Positions 23,271 to 30,768 of a stretch of 56,827 nucleotides of DNA are shown here, piece after piece; positions within the stretch are counted from its first letter, which is position 1; each line of letters opens with the position of its first letter. Source of the DNA: an uncultured Bdellovibrionales bacterium (GTDB lineage: Bacteria; Bdellovibrionota; Bdellovibrionia; Bdellovibrionales; Bdellovibrionaceae). A model generated the notes under the pieces. That model ran no database searches. It was not told where the DNA came from and saw nothing but the letters and a program-made list of their open reading frames with translations. Made by a program: the position numbers and the translations under genes. The stretch covers positions 1-56,827 of the forward strand of contig CAIYID010000046.1 in NCBI GenBank assembly GCA_903926205.1. The letters run 5' to 3'.

Positions 23271-25121
23271 TTAGAATTTCAACTGATCCATTTTTTGAAG
23301 TAAGGCCGAACTTTCAATGAACCCTGTGGTGGTCAGTTCTTTTTTTAGCTCACCTTTTTCATTGTAAAAAATAAGTGTAGGTAAGCCCACAATTGAATAT
23401 TTTTCGCGCAGTAATTGAAGTTCATTTGATTCATTGGTGGCATCAAATTTCATTAAAACGAAATTTATGGCGGCGAGTTTAAAAGCGTCTGAACTAAAAG
23501 TGTATTGATCAAGTTCTTTACAGGCCCCACACCAGTCAGCCCAGAAATCGATTAAAACAGGCTTTCCTTGTTCTTTGGCTTTCACGAGCTCGGCTTCGGA
23601 GTAGGAAATCCAGTGAGCGTCTTGAATTAAAGGAGAGGAATTGTTGCTTAATTTTTCAATTTTTAAAAAAGGACGCAAATCAAAAATACCAATGGTGATG
23701 AAGGCTGCTCCGACAAAAATCAAAGATTGGCAAATTCCTTTTCGCAGTTGACCGATGGTGGATAAATTTTTAAGCGGGACAAAGGCGCCGAAGTAGCTGC
23801 CGCCGATGACTAAGGTCAAACCAAGAAGGATATCCCACCAGCGTTGTGGTACTAAAAGCGCTAGATAATAAAAACTTGCAGAGAGCATCATAAGGCCAAA
23901 AAAATGTTTAATTGTTTCCATCCAAGCGCCTGATTTTGGAAGGAGTTTAGTGATCTGACTGGAAAAACCGATAGCCAAAAACAATAGGCCCATGCCTATC
24001 GCAAAATCGAAAAGCAACCAAAAGCCGAGCCATAAGTTTTGTGATTTGGCGACAAAAGTCAGCACCCCAACAAGCACTGGGCCGACACAGGGGCCAGCGA
24101 CCACTCCCGCAATCACGCCATAAATAAAAGCGCTGTGATATCCATGGACGTGAAGGTCGCCGGACAATCTTCGTCGAATAAATTCTGGAGCTTGCAATTC
24201 AAAAAGACCAAACATACTGAGAGACATCGTTAAAAAAACAAAACAGATGATCGATAAAACGATGGGGTGACTCATAAAAGTACCGAACATGGCGCCAGTC
24301 CCTGCGGCAAAGACGCCCAGCGCGGCATAGGTCATCGCAATTCCTAATACATAAAGGAGAGAAAGTGCAAAATTCTTTTTCTTACTATGCAAGTGAGCAT
24401 GTCTTCCGAGTACGGCAATAGTGATGGGAATGATAGGAAAAATACAAGGAGTGAGACTGGTTAAGAAACCTGCAACAAAGACCACCAAAAAAGTCCAAAA
24501 GAGTCCTTTTTTCATGGCTTGTTCAAAATTCAATCCCAGATCCTGCGTCGAGGAGTTTTTAATGTCATTCTTCGCTAGGATCTCTTCTGAAAAAGAAAAA
24601 GGAATTTCAAGATGAAGTTTTGCAGGAAAAAGACAGTAGGATTTGGTGCAAGCTTGATAGGAAATGGCAATTTTTAATTTGTGATCTCCGCTGGGAAAAT
24701 GCAAAGGGGCTTCCATTGGTGCGGTGAGAGTGGCCGCACCAATAAGTCCGACTTTTTTCATTTTGGTATTTTCATCAAAAAATTTTTGGAGCGGCTCAAC
24801 TTTAATATTACTGTAGGAAAAGCCTTCGGGCTCTTCCACTTCTAACTTCAATTTGTCACCATAGGCTCGGTAACCTTCGGCAAGAAATAATTGAATAGTA
24901 AGGGTAAAAGGTTTTTGGGGAACAAGTTGAAATGAGGAAAGGCTGCCGTTTCCGTGAAGTGGATTTTCTTCTTCATTTGATGTTTGCTTCGCGTGAGTTT
25001 CCTCTGTGTGAGTTGCTCCTGCACGACTGAAGTCCGGTCGAGCCAATAGGAGTAAGGCAAAAATTAGAAAAACAAGACCACTCGCAGGTTTTTTAAGGTG
25101 CAAATACTTCGTCATGATCAA
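23271..25121 (-). CDS. dsbD: DsbD, thiol:disulfide interchange protein
   Basis: The protein (616 residues) transfers reducing power from cytosolic thioredoxin to the periplasm. It has a signal peptide, an N-terminal alpha domain with the cysteine pair YQACTKSYCLFP, a membrane beta domain of eight helices with the redox cysteines in LTPCIFPIIPI and AGPCVGPVLVG, and a C-terminal thioredoxin-like gamma domain with DFWADWCGACKEL. All three cysteine pairs are present. A His-rich loop (GRHAHLHSKKK) follows the first membrane cysteine. Possible clients are cytochrome c maturation (the c4-like cytochrome at 15.3 kb) and DsbC. It converges with the histidine kinase gene 9 bp away. Confidence 0.93.
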   Translation of the reverse strand: MIMTKYLHLKKPASGLVFLIFALLLLARPDFSRAGATHTEETHAKQTSNEEENPLHGNGSLSSFQLVPQKPFTLTIQLFLAEGYRAYGDKLKLEVEEPEGFSYSNIKVEPLQKFFDENTKMKKVGLIGAATLTAPMEAPLHFPSGDHKLKIAISYQACTKSYCLFPAKLHLEIPFSFSEEILAKNDIKNSSTQDLGLNFEQAMKKGLFWTFLVVFVAGFLTSLTPCIFPIIPITIAVLGRHAHLHSKKKNFALSLLYVLGIAMTYAALGVFAAGTGAMFGTFMSHPIVLSIICFVFLTMSLSMFGLFELQAPEFIRRRLSGDLHVHGYHSAFIYGVIAGVVAGPCVGPVLVGVLTFVAKSQNLWLGFWLLFDFAIGMGLLFLAIGFSSQITKLLPKSGAWMETIKHFFGLMMLSASFYYLALLVPQRWWDILLGLTLVIGGSYFGAFVPLKNLSTIGQLRKGICQSLIFVGAAFITIGIFDLRPFLKIEKLSNNSSPLIQDAHWISYSEAELVKAKEQGKPVLIDFWADWCGACKELDQYTFSSDAFKLAAINFVLMKFDATNESNELQLLREKYSIVGLPTLIFYNEKGELKKELTTTGFIESSALLQKMDQLKF

Positions 25122-25214
25122 TTTGTACTCGCAAGGTAGGTGCTGAGCAATCTGATTTTCGTCTAGGTTGAAGTGAAAAAAGAGAATAAGGAAAAAAGTA
25201 TAAGGTAAAATGAT

Positions 25215-25241
25215 TAAGTCTTTGAAGTATGTTGCCGATGT
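25215..25241 (+). promoter_or_regulatory. Sigma-28 (FliA)-type promoter of motAB
   Basis: TAAGTCTT at 25215-25222, exactly 11 bases, then GCCGATGT at 25234-25241, close to the flagellar sigma-28 consensus (TAAAGTTT - N11 - GCCGATAA; about 5/8 and 6/8 matches). It lies about 20 bp upstream of the motA ATG at 25263, with AGAGGTG as ribosome-binding site, giving a very short leader. Confidence 0.7.
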
Positions 25242-25262
25242 CTCTTCTGAAGAGGTGCAATC

Positions 25263-26129
25263 ATGGGATTTGTCGGATTAGTAATTGTATTCGGCATGGT
25301 GTTCGGTGGATATATCATCCATGGAGGACAATTTAAGGTCTTCGCGCATTCTGCGCCAGTGGAGTTGATGATTATTTTGGGCGCGGCCTTTGGTGGTTAT
25401 GTGATCGCCAACCCGATGAAAACGATCAAAATGGGTATCAAAGCCGGACTACATGGTCTTACGGCGAAGGGTCCTCAAAAAAGAGACTACGTTGAGCTCA
25501 TTCAAATGATGTTTCAACTTTTTCAGCTTTTGAGAAAAGAAGGCCCGCAGTCTGTAGAAAAGCATATTGAAACTCCGGATAAGAGTGAAATTTTTACGGC
25601 CTATCCAACTTTTATGAAGAATCATCACGCAGTTGAGTTTATTTGCGACACAATGAAAATAACTTTGTCTGCGGATTTGTCGCCCTATGATGTCGATGAT
25701 TTATTGGATGGAGATATTAAAGCCATTCACTCAGAAGAACATTTAGCGCAACATGCGGTGCAAACAGTGGCAGATGGAATTCCTGGATTAGGAATTGTGG
25801 CTGCGGTTCTTGGTATCGTGATCACCATGGGTCATTTAAGTGAGGGAACTGAAGTCATCGGGGAATCTGTTGCGGGCGCCTTGGTTGGAACAATGTTAGG
25901 GGTGTTTTTGGCCTACGGTATTGTGGGCCCTATTGCTACAAAGATGGCCGCAGACATTGATGAACAGGGTCGTTACTTGAGTGTGATCAAGGCCGGAATG
26001 GTGGCTTTGCAAAGAGGAGCGCCGCCGATCGTTTGTGTCGAGTATGCTCGTAGAAGTATTCAACCGACGGAACGTCCAAGTTTTGAAGAAATGGATAAAG
26101 CGACTAAAGAAGCTAAAAAAGCAGCTTAA
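25263..26129 (+). CDS. motA: MotA, flagellar stator subunit
   Basis: The protein (288 residues) has four membrane helices: two near the N-terminus (VGLVIVFGMVFGGYIIHGG, PVELMIILGAAFGGYVIA), a large cytoplasmic loop (about 55-195) that contacts FliG, and two near the end. The third helix PGLGIVAAVLGIVITMG and fourth MLGVFLAYGIVGPIATK carry the conserved prolines of MotA that shape the ion path. Together with the next gene it forms the inner-membrane stator that converts ion flow to torque. The sigma-28-like promoter lies just upstream; motB follows 9 bp after the stop. Confidence 0.93.
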   Translation: MGFVGLVIVFGMVFGGYIIHGGQFKVFAHSAPVELMIILGAAFGGYVIANPMKTIKMGIKAGLHGLTAKGPQKRDYVELIQMMFQLFQLLRKEGPQSVEKHIETPDKSEIFTAYPTFMKNHHAVEFICDTMKITLSADLSPYDVDDLLDGDIKAIHSEEHLAQHAVQTVADGIPGLGIVAAVLGIVITMGHLSEGTEVIGESVAGALVGTMLGVFLAYGIVGPIATKMAADIDEQGRYLSVIKAGMVALQRGAPPIVCVEYARRSIQPTERPSFEEMDKATKEAKKAA

Positions 26130-26138
26130 GGAATTTAA

Positions 26139-27041
26139 ATGGCAGCAGAGAAAAAAGGTCAGACCATTGTTATTAAAAAGATCACCATCGTGGCGGGCGG
26201 TCATGGTGGCTCTTGGAAGGTGGCACTGGCGGATTTTATGACCGCTCTGATGTGTTTTTTCCTTGTGATGTGGCTCCTAGGCCAGTCTGCAGAGACCAAA
26301 AAAGCGGTGTCAGATTATTTTTCTTCACCAAGTATCATTGAATATAATTTCCAAAATTTTGGAGTGGAAATCACTCTAGAAAAACTCTTTTTAGATCTTG
26401 TGAATGAGCCTTTAAAAGCTTTTCAACAATTCATGGAGCCCGTGGATAAAACTCCAAATGTGATGGACTTTGGCTCTGCCGCAGTTGTCACAAAATTTGT
26501 GGCAGACAAAATCGGTGACGCCGCCAAAGATTTCAAAGTGAGTTCGGATGGAATGGAATTTGATATTCTAGACAATGTCTTGTTCGTACCAGGAACAGCA
26601 AATCCAAATGATCAATATGTAACGGTCATGGAGCGAATTAAAACGGTGACGACAGGTTTGCAAGATTCGATCGTCGAAATTGAATCACGACTGTTTAGCC
26701 AATCCGTTCGTGACAGCAGTCCAGAGACAGCCAATAAAGTGGCGCAAGAAAGATTGGATCTTGTCTTAAAAAGAGTAGAAGCTTCCTTTGCTCATCCAAC
26801 GAATAATATTGATGGCAAAGTTGCGATTAGTAGCAAGAAGAATTTTGTGGAAGGTCAGGCGCAACGACCTCCCGGAATGATTCATTTCTCCATTCGACAA
26901 AAACCAGAGCGAGCTGATGGTAAAAAATTCCGTTCTTTAGATCGAGCCTTTGGAAAATCGGATACTGATATGTCGGTCTACGATAGCTTTGTTAAGCAAG
27001 CTGTTGATAATCACCGAACAACGAACAAGAAAAAAGAATAG
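26139..27041 (+). CDS. motB: MotB, flagellar stator subunit with atypical OmpA-like domain
   Basis: The protein (300 residues) has the MotB N-terminus: WKVALADFMTALMCFFLVMW, in which the Asp of ADF is the ion-binding residue, inside a single membrane helix, followed by a plug-like helix. The periplasmic part keeps an alternating strand/helix OmpA-like layout (FDILDNVLFVPGTA, TVMERIKTVTTGL, SIVEIESRLF, KVAQERLDLVLKRV), but the usual GHTD and N..LS..RA signatures that hold peptidoglycan are not visible. A basic Lys-rich tail ends the protein. It may anchor to a different wall structure or be a specialised stator; this is inference. Confidence 0.85.
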   Translation: MAAEKKGQTIVIKKITIVAGGHGGSWKVALADFMTALMCFFLVMWLLGQSAETKKAVSDYFSSPSIIEYNFQNFGVEITLEKLFLDLVNEPLKAFQQFMEPVDKTPNVMDFGSAAVVTKFVADKIGDAAKDFKVSSDGMEFDILDNVLFVPGTANPNDQYVTVMERIKTVTTGLQDSIVEIESRLFSQSVRDSSPETANKVAQERLDLVLKRVEASFAHPTNNIDGKVAISSKKNFVEGQAQRPPGMIHFSIRQKPERADGKKFRSLDRAFGKSDTDMSVYDSFVKQAVDNHRTTNKKKE

Positions 27042-27054
27042 AACAACGAACAAG
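27016..27054 (+). repeat. 14-bp direct repeat spanning the motB stop codon
   Basis: GAACAACGAACAAG occurs at 27016-27029 and again at 27041-27054, 25 bases apart, with a degenerate third copy at about 27060-27072. The first copy is in motB codons, the second begins at the stop codon region. It looks like a small slippage duplication at the gene end. Confidence 0.7.
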
Positions 27055-27081
27055 CGTAAGACAATGAGCAAGCGATATCTG

Positions 27082-27107
27082 AACTGGCCAGTTTTCGGTG
27101 GCCAGTT
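27082..27107. terminator. Hairpin between convergent motB and porin-like gene
   Basis: A perfect 9-bp inverted repeat (AACTGGCCA at 27082-27090, TGGCCAGTT at 27099-27107) with an 8-base loop sits between the motB stop and the stop of the convergent gene at 27106. No T tract follows on either strand, so it may be a weak bidirectional terminator or only an mRNA 3' stabiliser. Confidence 0.45.
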
Positions 27108-27825
27108 AAAACTTAGTAGAAATTTCGAGCCAAATTGCTGGATCGGCCATATGGCTGAATTGATCAGCGTTTGAATTGAAGCTGCCAAGTAACTCGTAAT
27201 AAAAGTCACCGTATTTATATCCAAAACCATTTTGAATTCCAAAATAACTACTATAGTTAGTGGCGTTTCCCATGAGATAACCCGCTTCTAATTTGTATTC
27301 AATGCCCCAAGGCGTTGGCCAAGAGTGACCGTAGGCAAGCCAATAAGCAGCGGTGCCAGTGCCATACCAGTTGGAATTATTTTCAACAATCAAATGATGC
27401 GTGAATAGATTTAAATCAGCACGAAAAATATCTCCGTTTCTTGAGTTAGAGGCAAAGTACATATTTAAATCATAACGAACTTTCAAGTCGACGGATGCTG
27501 CAAAAATAAATTGGTACCAAGCATAGGGTCGGAGATTCAGACTTTCCCCATTGTCGGGAAATTGCACATTGGAACTACGGATACCGATTTGGGCTGTCGG
27601 CCACTGGTATCCCAAAGCTGGTTGAACAGCATAGGAATTGTTTGAATTCGAAATCGCCTGTTCCATGTAATTTGTTGTGAAAGTGAACTCACCAAAAATT
27701 TTAGGTCCACTGGCTGAAGAGCTTTCCTTGCTGGCCTCTTGAGCTTGAAGACTTTTGGCCGCAAATAGACTCAAACAGAGAAAAATTGTTGCGGTGAAAT
27801 TTAAAAAACATCCAGAGATCTTCAT
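27106..27825 (-). CDS. TorF-like putative outer-membrane porin
   Basis: The product is about 239 residues from Met at 27825; an earlier in-frame ATG at 27873 would overlap the divergent exonuclease region. It has a signal peptide (FTATIFLCLSLFAAKSLQA) and a beta-barrel with alternating aromatic strands, ending in LEISTKF. The segment TTNYMEQAISNSNNSYAVQP, then GYQW, resembles the TorF/Gcw_chp family of putative porins, whose motif is TSNYVFRGISQTxNxPA. Family assignment is moderate. Located at the end of the motAB region, convergent with motB. Confidence 0.65.
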   Translation of the reverse strand: MKISGCFLNFTATIFLCLSLFAAKSLQAQEASKESSSASGPKIFGEFTFTTNYMEQAISNSNNSYAVQPALGYQWPTAQIGIRSSNVQFPDNGESLNLRPYAWYQFIFAASVDLKVRYDLNMYFASNSRNGDIFRADLNLFTHHLIVENNSNWYGTGTAAYWLAYGHSWPTPWGIEYKLEAGYLMGNATNYSSYFGIQNGFGYKYGDFYYELLGSFNSNADQFSHMADPAIWLEISTKF

Positions 27826-27914
27826 TTCATCATCATACTTAAAATATTTCAGAAATGGTAAATGAGCCTGCAAGGTCTCTGGACTTTAATCTTGTGAGGT
27901 GTTATCTCCTGCCT

Positions 27915-28751
27915 ATGAGTGAAATGATTCCTGAACGTCCCTGGACTGAGTATACTTTTGTGGCTTTCGATACGGAGACGAGTGGGGCCTACCCTTTGGG
28001 GGCCGATGTTGTCGAGTTTGGAGCCGTCAAATGGCAGGGGGGCAAAATAATTGATGAAATGCAGACTCTGCTTAAACCTTCCACGCTAATGTCGGACTTT
28101 ATTATTGGAATTCATGGAATCACTAATGAAATGGTGGAGTCGGCCCCACTCATGAAAGATAAAATTAGCGAAATATCTGAGTTTTTTAAGGGTGCAGTCG
28201 TGATGGCTCACCATGCGCCTTTCGATTTGGGTTTTATGACCGTGGAGTTTGAGAAATATCATATTCCCTTACCTCAAGACGCGGTTTTATGTACCAGTTT
28301 GCTTTCTCGGCAATTAATCAAAGAGAGCCCCAATCATAAATTACAAACCCTGATTAAATTTTTGAATCTGCCTCAAGGCACAGCTCATCGAGCGATGGAC
28401 GATGCAAAAGCTTGTTTGTCTGTGGGATTAGAGTGCATGAATCGCGTGGGAACTTGGGCACCGCTTTCTGTTATAAGTAGTAAAATGGGAAAAACTCTTG
28501 ATTGGAAAAAGTACGAACTACTTTTTTATAGACAGCCGAAATATCAAACCGTGGTGGAATCGCTGCTAACTCAGAAAGACCTAGATATTGTTTATGAAGG
28601 TGGAAGCGTCAAAGGCAAACCACGCCGAATTTCACCCATCGGCATTGTCAGAAATCCTGATGGAGACTATGTCATGGCTGTCTGTCATCTTGATCGAGCT
28701 CAAAAACGTTTTTATTTTGATAAAATTTCAGATCTTTCCATCGTCTTTTAG
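27915..28751 (+). CDS. DnaQ-like (DEDDh) 3'-5' exonuclease
   Basis: The product is 278 residues from ATG 27915 (an earlier Met at 27855 lies in the divergent gene's start). Exonuclease motifs: VAFDTETSGAYPLG (Exo I, DxE), IIGIHGITNEMV, HHAPFDLGFM (Exo II, HxAxFD) and HRAMDDAKA (Exo III, HxxxxD), the DEDDh set. Such domains proofread in PolIII epsilon, or occur in other nucleic-acid enzymes. The C-terminal 100 residues (KKYELLFYRQPKYQ... KGKPRRISPIGI) form an extra domain related by eye to WYL/BRCT-less extensions; its role is unclear. It overlaps the convergent LspA-HAMP gene by 24 bp. Confidence 0.87.
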   Translation: MSEMIPERPWTEYTFVAFDTETSGAYPLGADVVEFGAVKWQGGKIIDEMQTLLKPSTLMSDFIIGIHGITNEMVESAPLMKDKISEISEFFKGAVVMAHHAPFDLGFMTVEFEKYHIPLPQDAVLCTSLLSRQLIKESPNHKLQTLIKFLNLPQGTAHRAMDDAKACLSVGLECMNRVGTWAPLSVISSKMGKTLDWKKYELLFYRQPKYQTVVESLLTQKDLDIVYEGGSVKGKPRRISPIGIVRNPDGDYVMAVCHLDRAQKRFYFDKISDLSIVF

Positions 28752-29771
28752 CTGGATATTTTTTGCAGTCTCAATATTCAATGAATCGATGTTTAATGGA
28801 ACAGGCTCTTTTTTCTCTGGCTCATTTTTTAAGAGATCCGTTCTTACTGGACTGATAAGATTTTCGACGACATCAGCGGCTAACTTAGTTTTTACAGAAT
28901 GCGCAAGAGCCTCTAACTCGTGAAATTCATCATGTTCCCTCAATTTGAAAGGACGAAGACTTGTGTTTTTTTCTTTCGCTTCGACGAGATCATTCATATA
29001 TTTTTCAAAGGCATAGATTGGGCCGGCAATTTTGTGTGAAATGATTTTTCCGACAGTGAAGAGTCCAATGCAAAAGCCAATACAAACGAGAGTGAAGGTA
29101 ATGATATAAGGAATTAAAAATTTATTGATGACTTGTGCGTTAGGTCCGACCATTTCAACCATAGCCACTTTAAAATAGGTGTAGGAAAAAACCATTGCGA
29201 TCAAACTGATGCTCAGGCCCACTCCAGTCAGTAGATAACAATATTTAAGTTGAAAATGACGGTTGATCCAGTATTTGCGTCGAGAATTTTTTTCTGGCCA
29301 AATTTTTTCTCCCTCTTTGGCGATGGAATAAACAACCATGAAATAACCGATCCATTGAACAGCATCAGCGATATTAAATGCCGGCGATAGATAAGAGTCT
29401 TTCATTCCAAGAATGATAAAGTCTGTCACTTGTCCATAAACAATACGATCTGTGACGTTCCCAAGAATCCCGCCGAGTAAAACAGACATTCCACTTCTTA
29501 AGATCATTGATTTGATTGGTAATAAATATTGAAAAAGAGCATAGATAACGACGAGAAAAGCACCACTGGTGGAAAGAGTAACCACTCGAAGAAGAGGCGG
29601 AAGATCCGCAAATAATCCAAGCATGGCTCCAGGATTGTGATGCAAAGAAAAATGGACCACACCTATTGAGTGATAGCCCTGAAGTGTTTCCGCCCAGGTT
29701 TTAGAGATTCGATCCAGGTACCACACAATCACGAGTGGTAAGAAGACTATTAACCATTCTTTTCGTTTCAT
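28728..29771 (-). CDS. lspA: Signal peptidase II (LspA) fused to a HAMP domain
   Basis: The product is 347 residues from Met at 29771, which follows the previous stop by 10 bp. Residues 1-155 are LspA: four membrane helices, HHNPGAMLGLF, GNVTDRIVYGQVTDFI and SPAFNIADAVQW. The catalytic Asp pair is D117 and D136, spaced 19 as in known LspA. Two further helices follow (about 177-199 and 220-240), then a HAMP-like domain: GKIISHKIAGPIYAFEKYM and LREHDEFHELEALAHSVKTK. The tail is polar. LspA cleaves lipidated prolipoproteins; regulation by HAMP signalling is inferred. LspA proteins are usually 160-200 residues and end after the last helix. Confidence 0.88.
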   Translation of the reverse strand: MKRKEWLIVFLPLVIVWYLDRISKTWAETLQGYHSIGVVHFSLHHNPGAMLGLFADLPPLLRVVTLSTSGAFLVVIYALFQYLLPIKSMILRSGMSVLLGGILGNVTDRIVYGQVTDFIILGMKDSYLSPAFNIADAVQWIGYFMVVYSIAKEGEKIWPEKNSRRKYWINRHFQLKYCYLLTGVGLSISLIAMVFSYTYFKVAMVEMVGPNAQVINKFLIPYIITFTLVCIGFCIGLFTVGKIISHKIAGPIYAFEKYMNDLVEAKEKNTSLRPFKLREHDEFHELEALAHSVKTKLAADVVENLISPVRTDLLKNEPEKKEPVPLNIDSLNIETAKNIQLKDDGKI

Positions 29772-29781
29772 AAAGAAAAGC

Positions 29782-30693
29782 TTAAGGGATGTTTGACGTA
29801 TCGGCAACGACCGTCTGATTTTTGCCATTCCTTTTTGCATGATAAAGGGCTTGGTCAGCCGATTCTATCAGAAGTCTAGTATCATTTATTTTTCCCTCTA
29901 AGGTGCTAACGCCAAGACTTAAGGTGATGCCACTCAACAAAGGAGACGTCGATTGATTGCAGGCAATACGAATTTTCTCAGCGAGTTCTTTCGCACCCTG
30001 TGCGTCTGTATGTGGCAAAATAATTGCAAATTCATCGCCACCATATCTACAAACAACGTCTGTGGTTCGGACTCCATTTTTGAGGAGTTCTGCGACCTCT
30101 TTCAAGACTTGGTCACCCATGGGATGACCCTTGCTATCGTTTACGTTTTTTAAAAAATCCACGTCAATTAAGGCGAGGGAGACCAAGTGAGAATAACGAA
30201 GCGCTCGGGCTACTTCATTTTGTATGCTGGCTTGAAAATGCCGATGGTTAAAGAGGCCCGTAATAGAGTCTGTAATTGCTAATTTTTTTAGCTGGTGTTT
30301 TTCTTTAAAAACTTCGTGAAGAACTAAAATCTCCTGCATTTGAAACAATAAGAGATCGTTCTCCCAAGGTTTCATGAGTACGCGGTGAAGGATTTGTTCA
30401 TGCATGGCTTTAGTTAAATCTTGAATGGCAAGATGACCTGTCAAAATGATTCTCATTGAGCTTGGTGAAAGCACCATTGCTTCTTGCAGGAATTCCAAGC
30501 CAGACATTTCTGGCATAATGTAATCACTAAAAATAATAGAGGGAATGAGCCCATTTCTGAGTAATTCGAGTGCCTGCTTCGGTGATTCAGCAGCGATGAC
30601 TTCAAATTCAGACCGAAAAAGTCTGGCCAAGGCCGCTTGAGTGGAGGGGTTGTCTTCGACCAAGAGTAGTGAATGTTTTCGTTCTGACCACAT
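29782..30693 (-). CDS. Receiver-GGDEF response regulator, diguanylate cyclase
   Basis: The product is about 303 residues from Met at 30693 (Met at 30729 is possible). A receiver domain starts with SLLLVEDNPST and has the phospho-acceptor Asp in IIFSDYIMPEMSG (about residue 57) and the conserved Lys in LMKPWEND. A GGDEF domain follows after a short helix: DSITGLFNHRHF, DVDFLKNVNDSKGHPMGD and CRYGGDEFAIILP. The intact GGDEF suggests c-di-GMP synthesis, and RTTD five residues before it is an I-site for product inhibition. It is directly upstream of the LspA-HAMP gene (10 bp) on the same strand. No EAL domain. Confidence 0.92.
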   Translation of the reverse strand: MWSERKHSLLLVEDNPSTQAALARLFRSEFEVIAAESPKQALELLRNGLIPSIIFSDYIMPEMSGLEFLQEAMVLSPSSMRIILTGHLAIQDLTKAMHEQILHRVLMKPWENDLLLFQMQEILVLHEVFKEKHQLKKLAITDSITGLFNHRHFQASIQNEVARALRYSHLVSLALIDVDFLKNVNDSKGHPMGDQVLKEVAELLKNGVRTTDVVCRYGGDEFAIILPHTDAQGAKELAEKIRIACNQSTSPLLSGITLSLGVSTLEGKINDTRLLIESADQALYHAKRNGKNQTVVADTSNIP

Positions 30694-30768
30694 TATATTA
30701 TTGTGACTTGGAGCGGGTTCATTACACAAGGGTTTGCCTGTTAAATAATGCAGTGTTTTAATTCAGAA

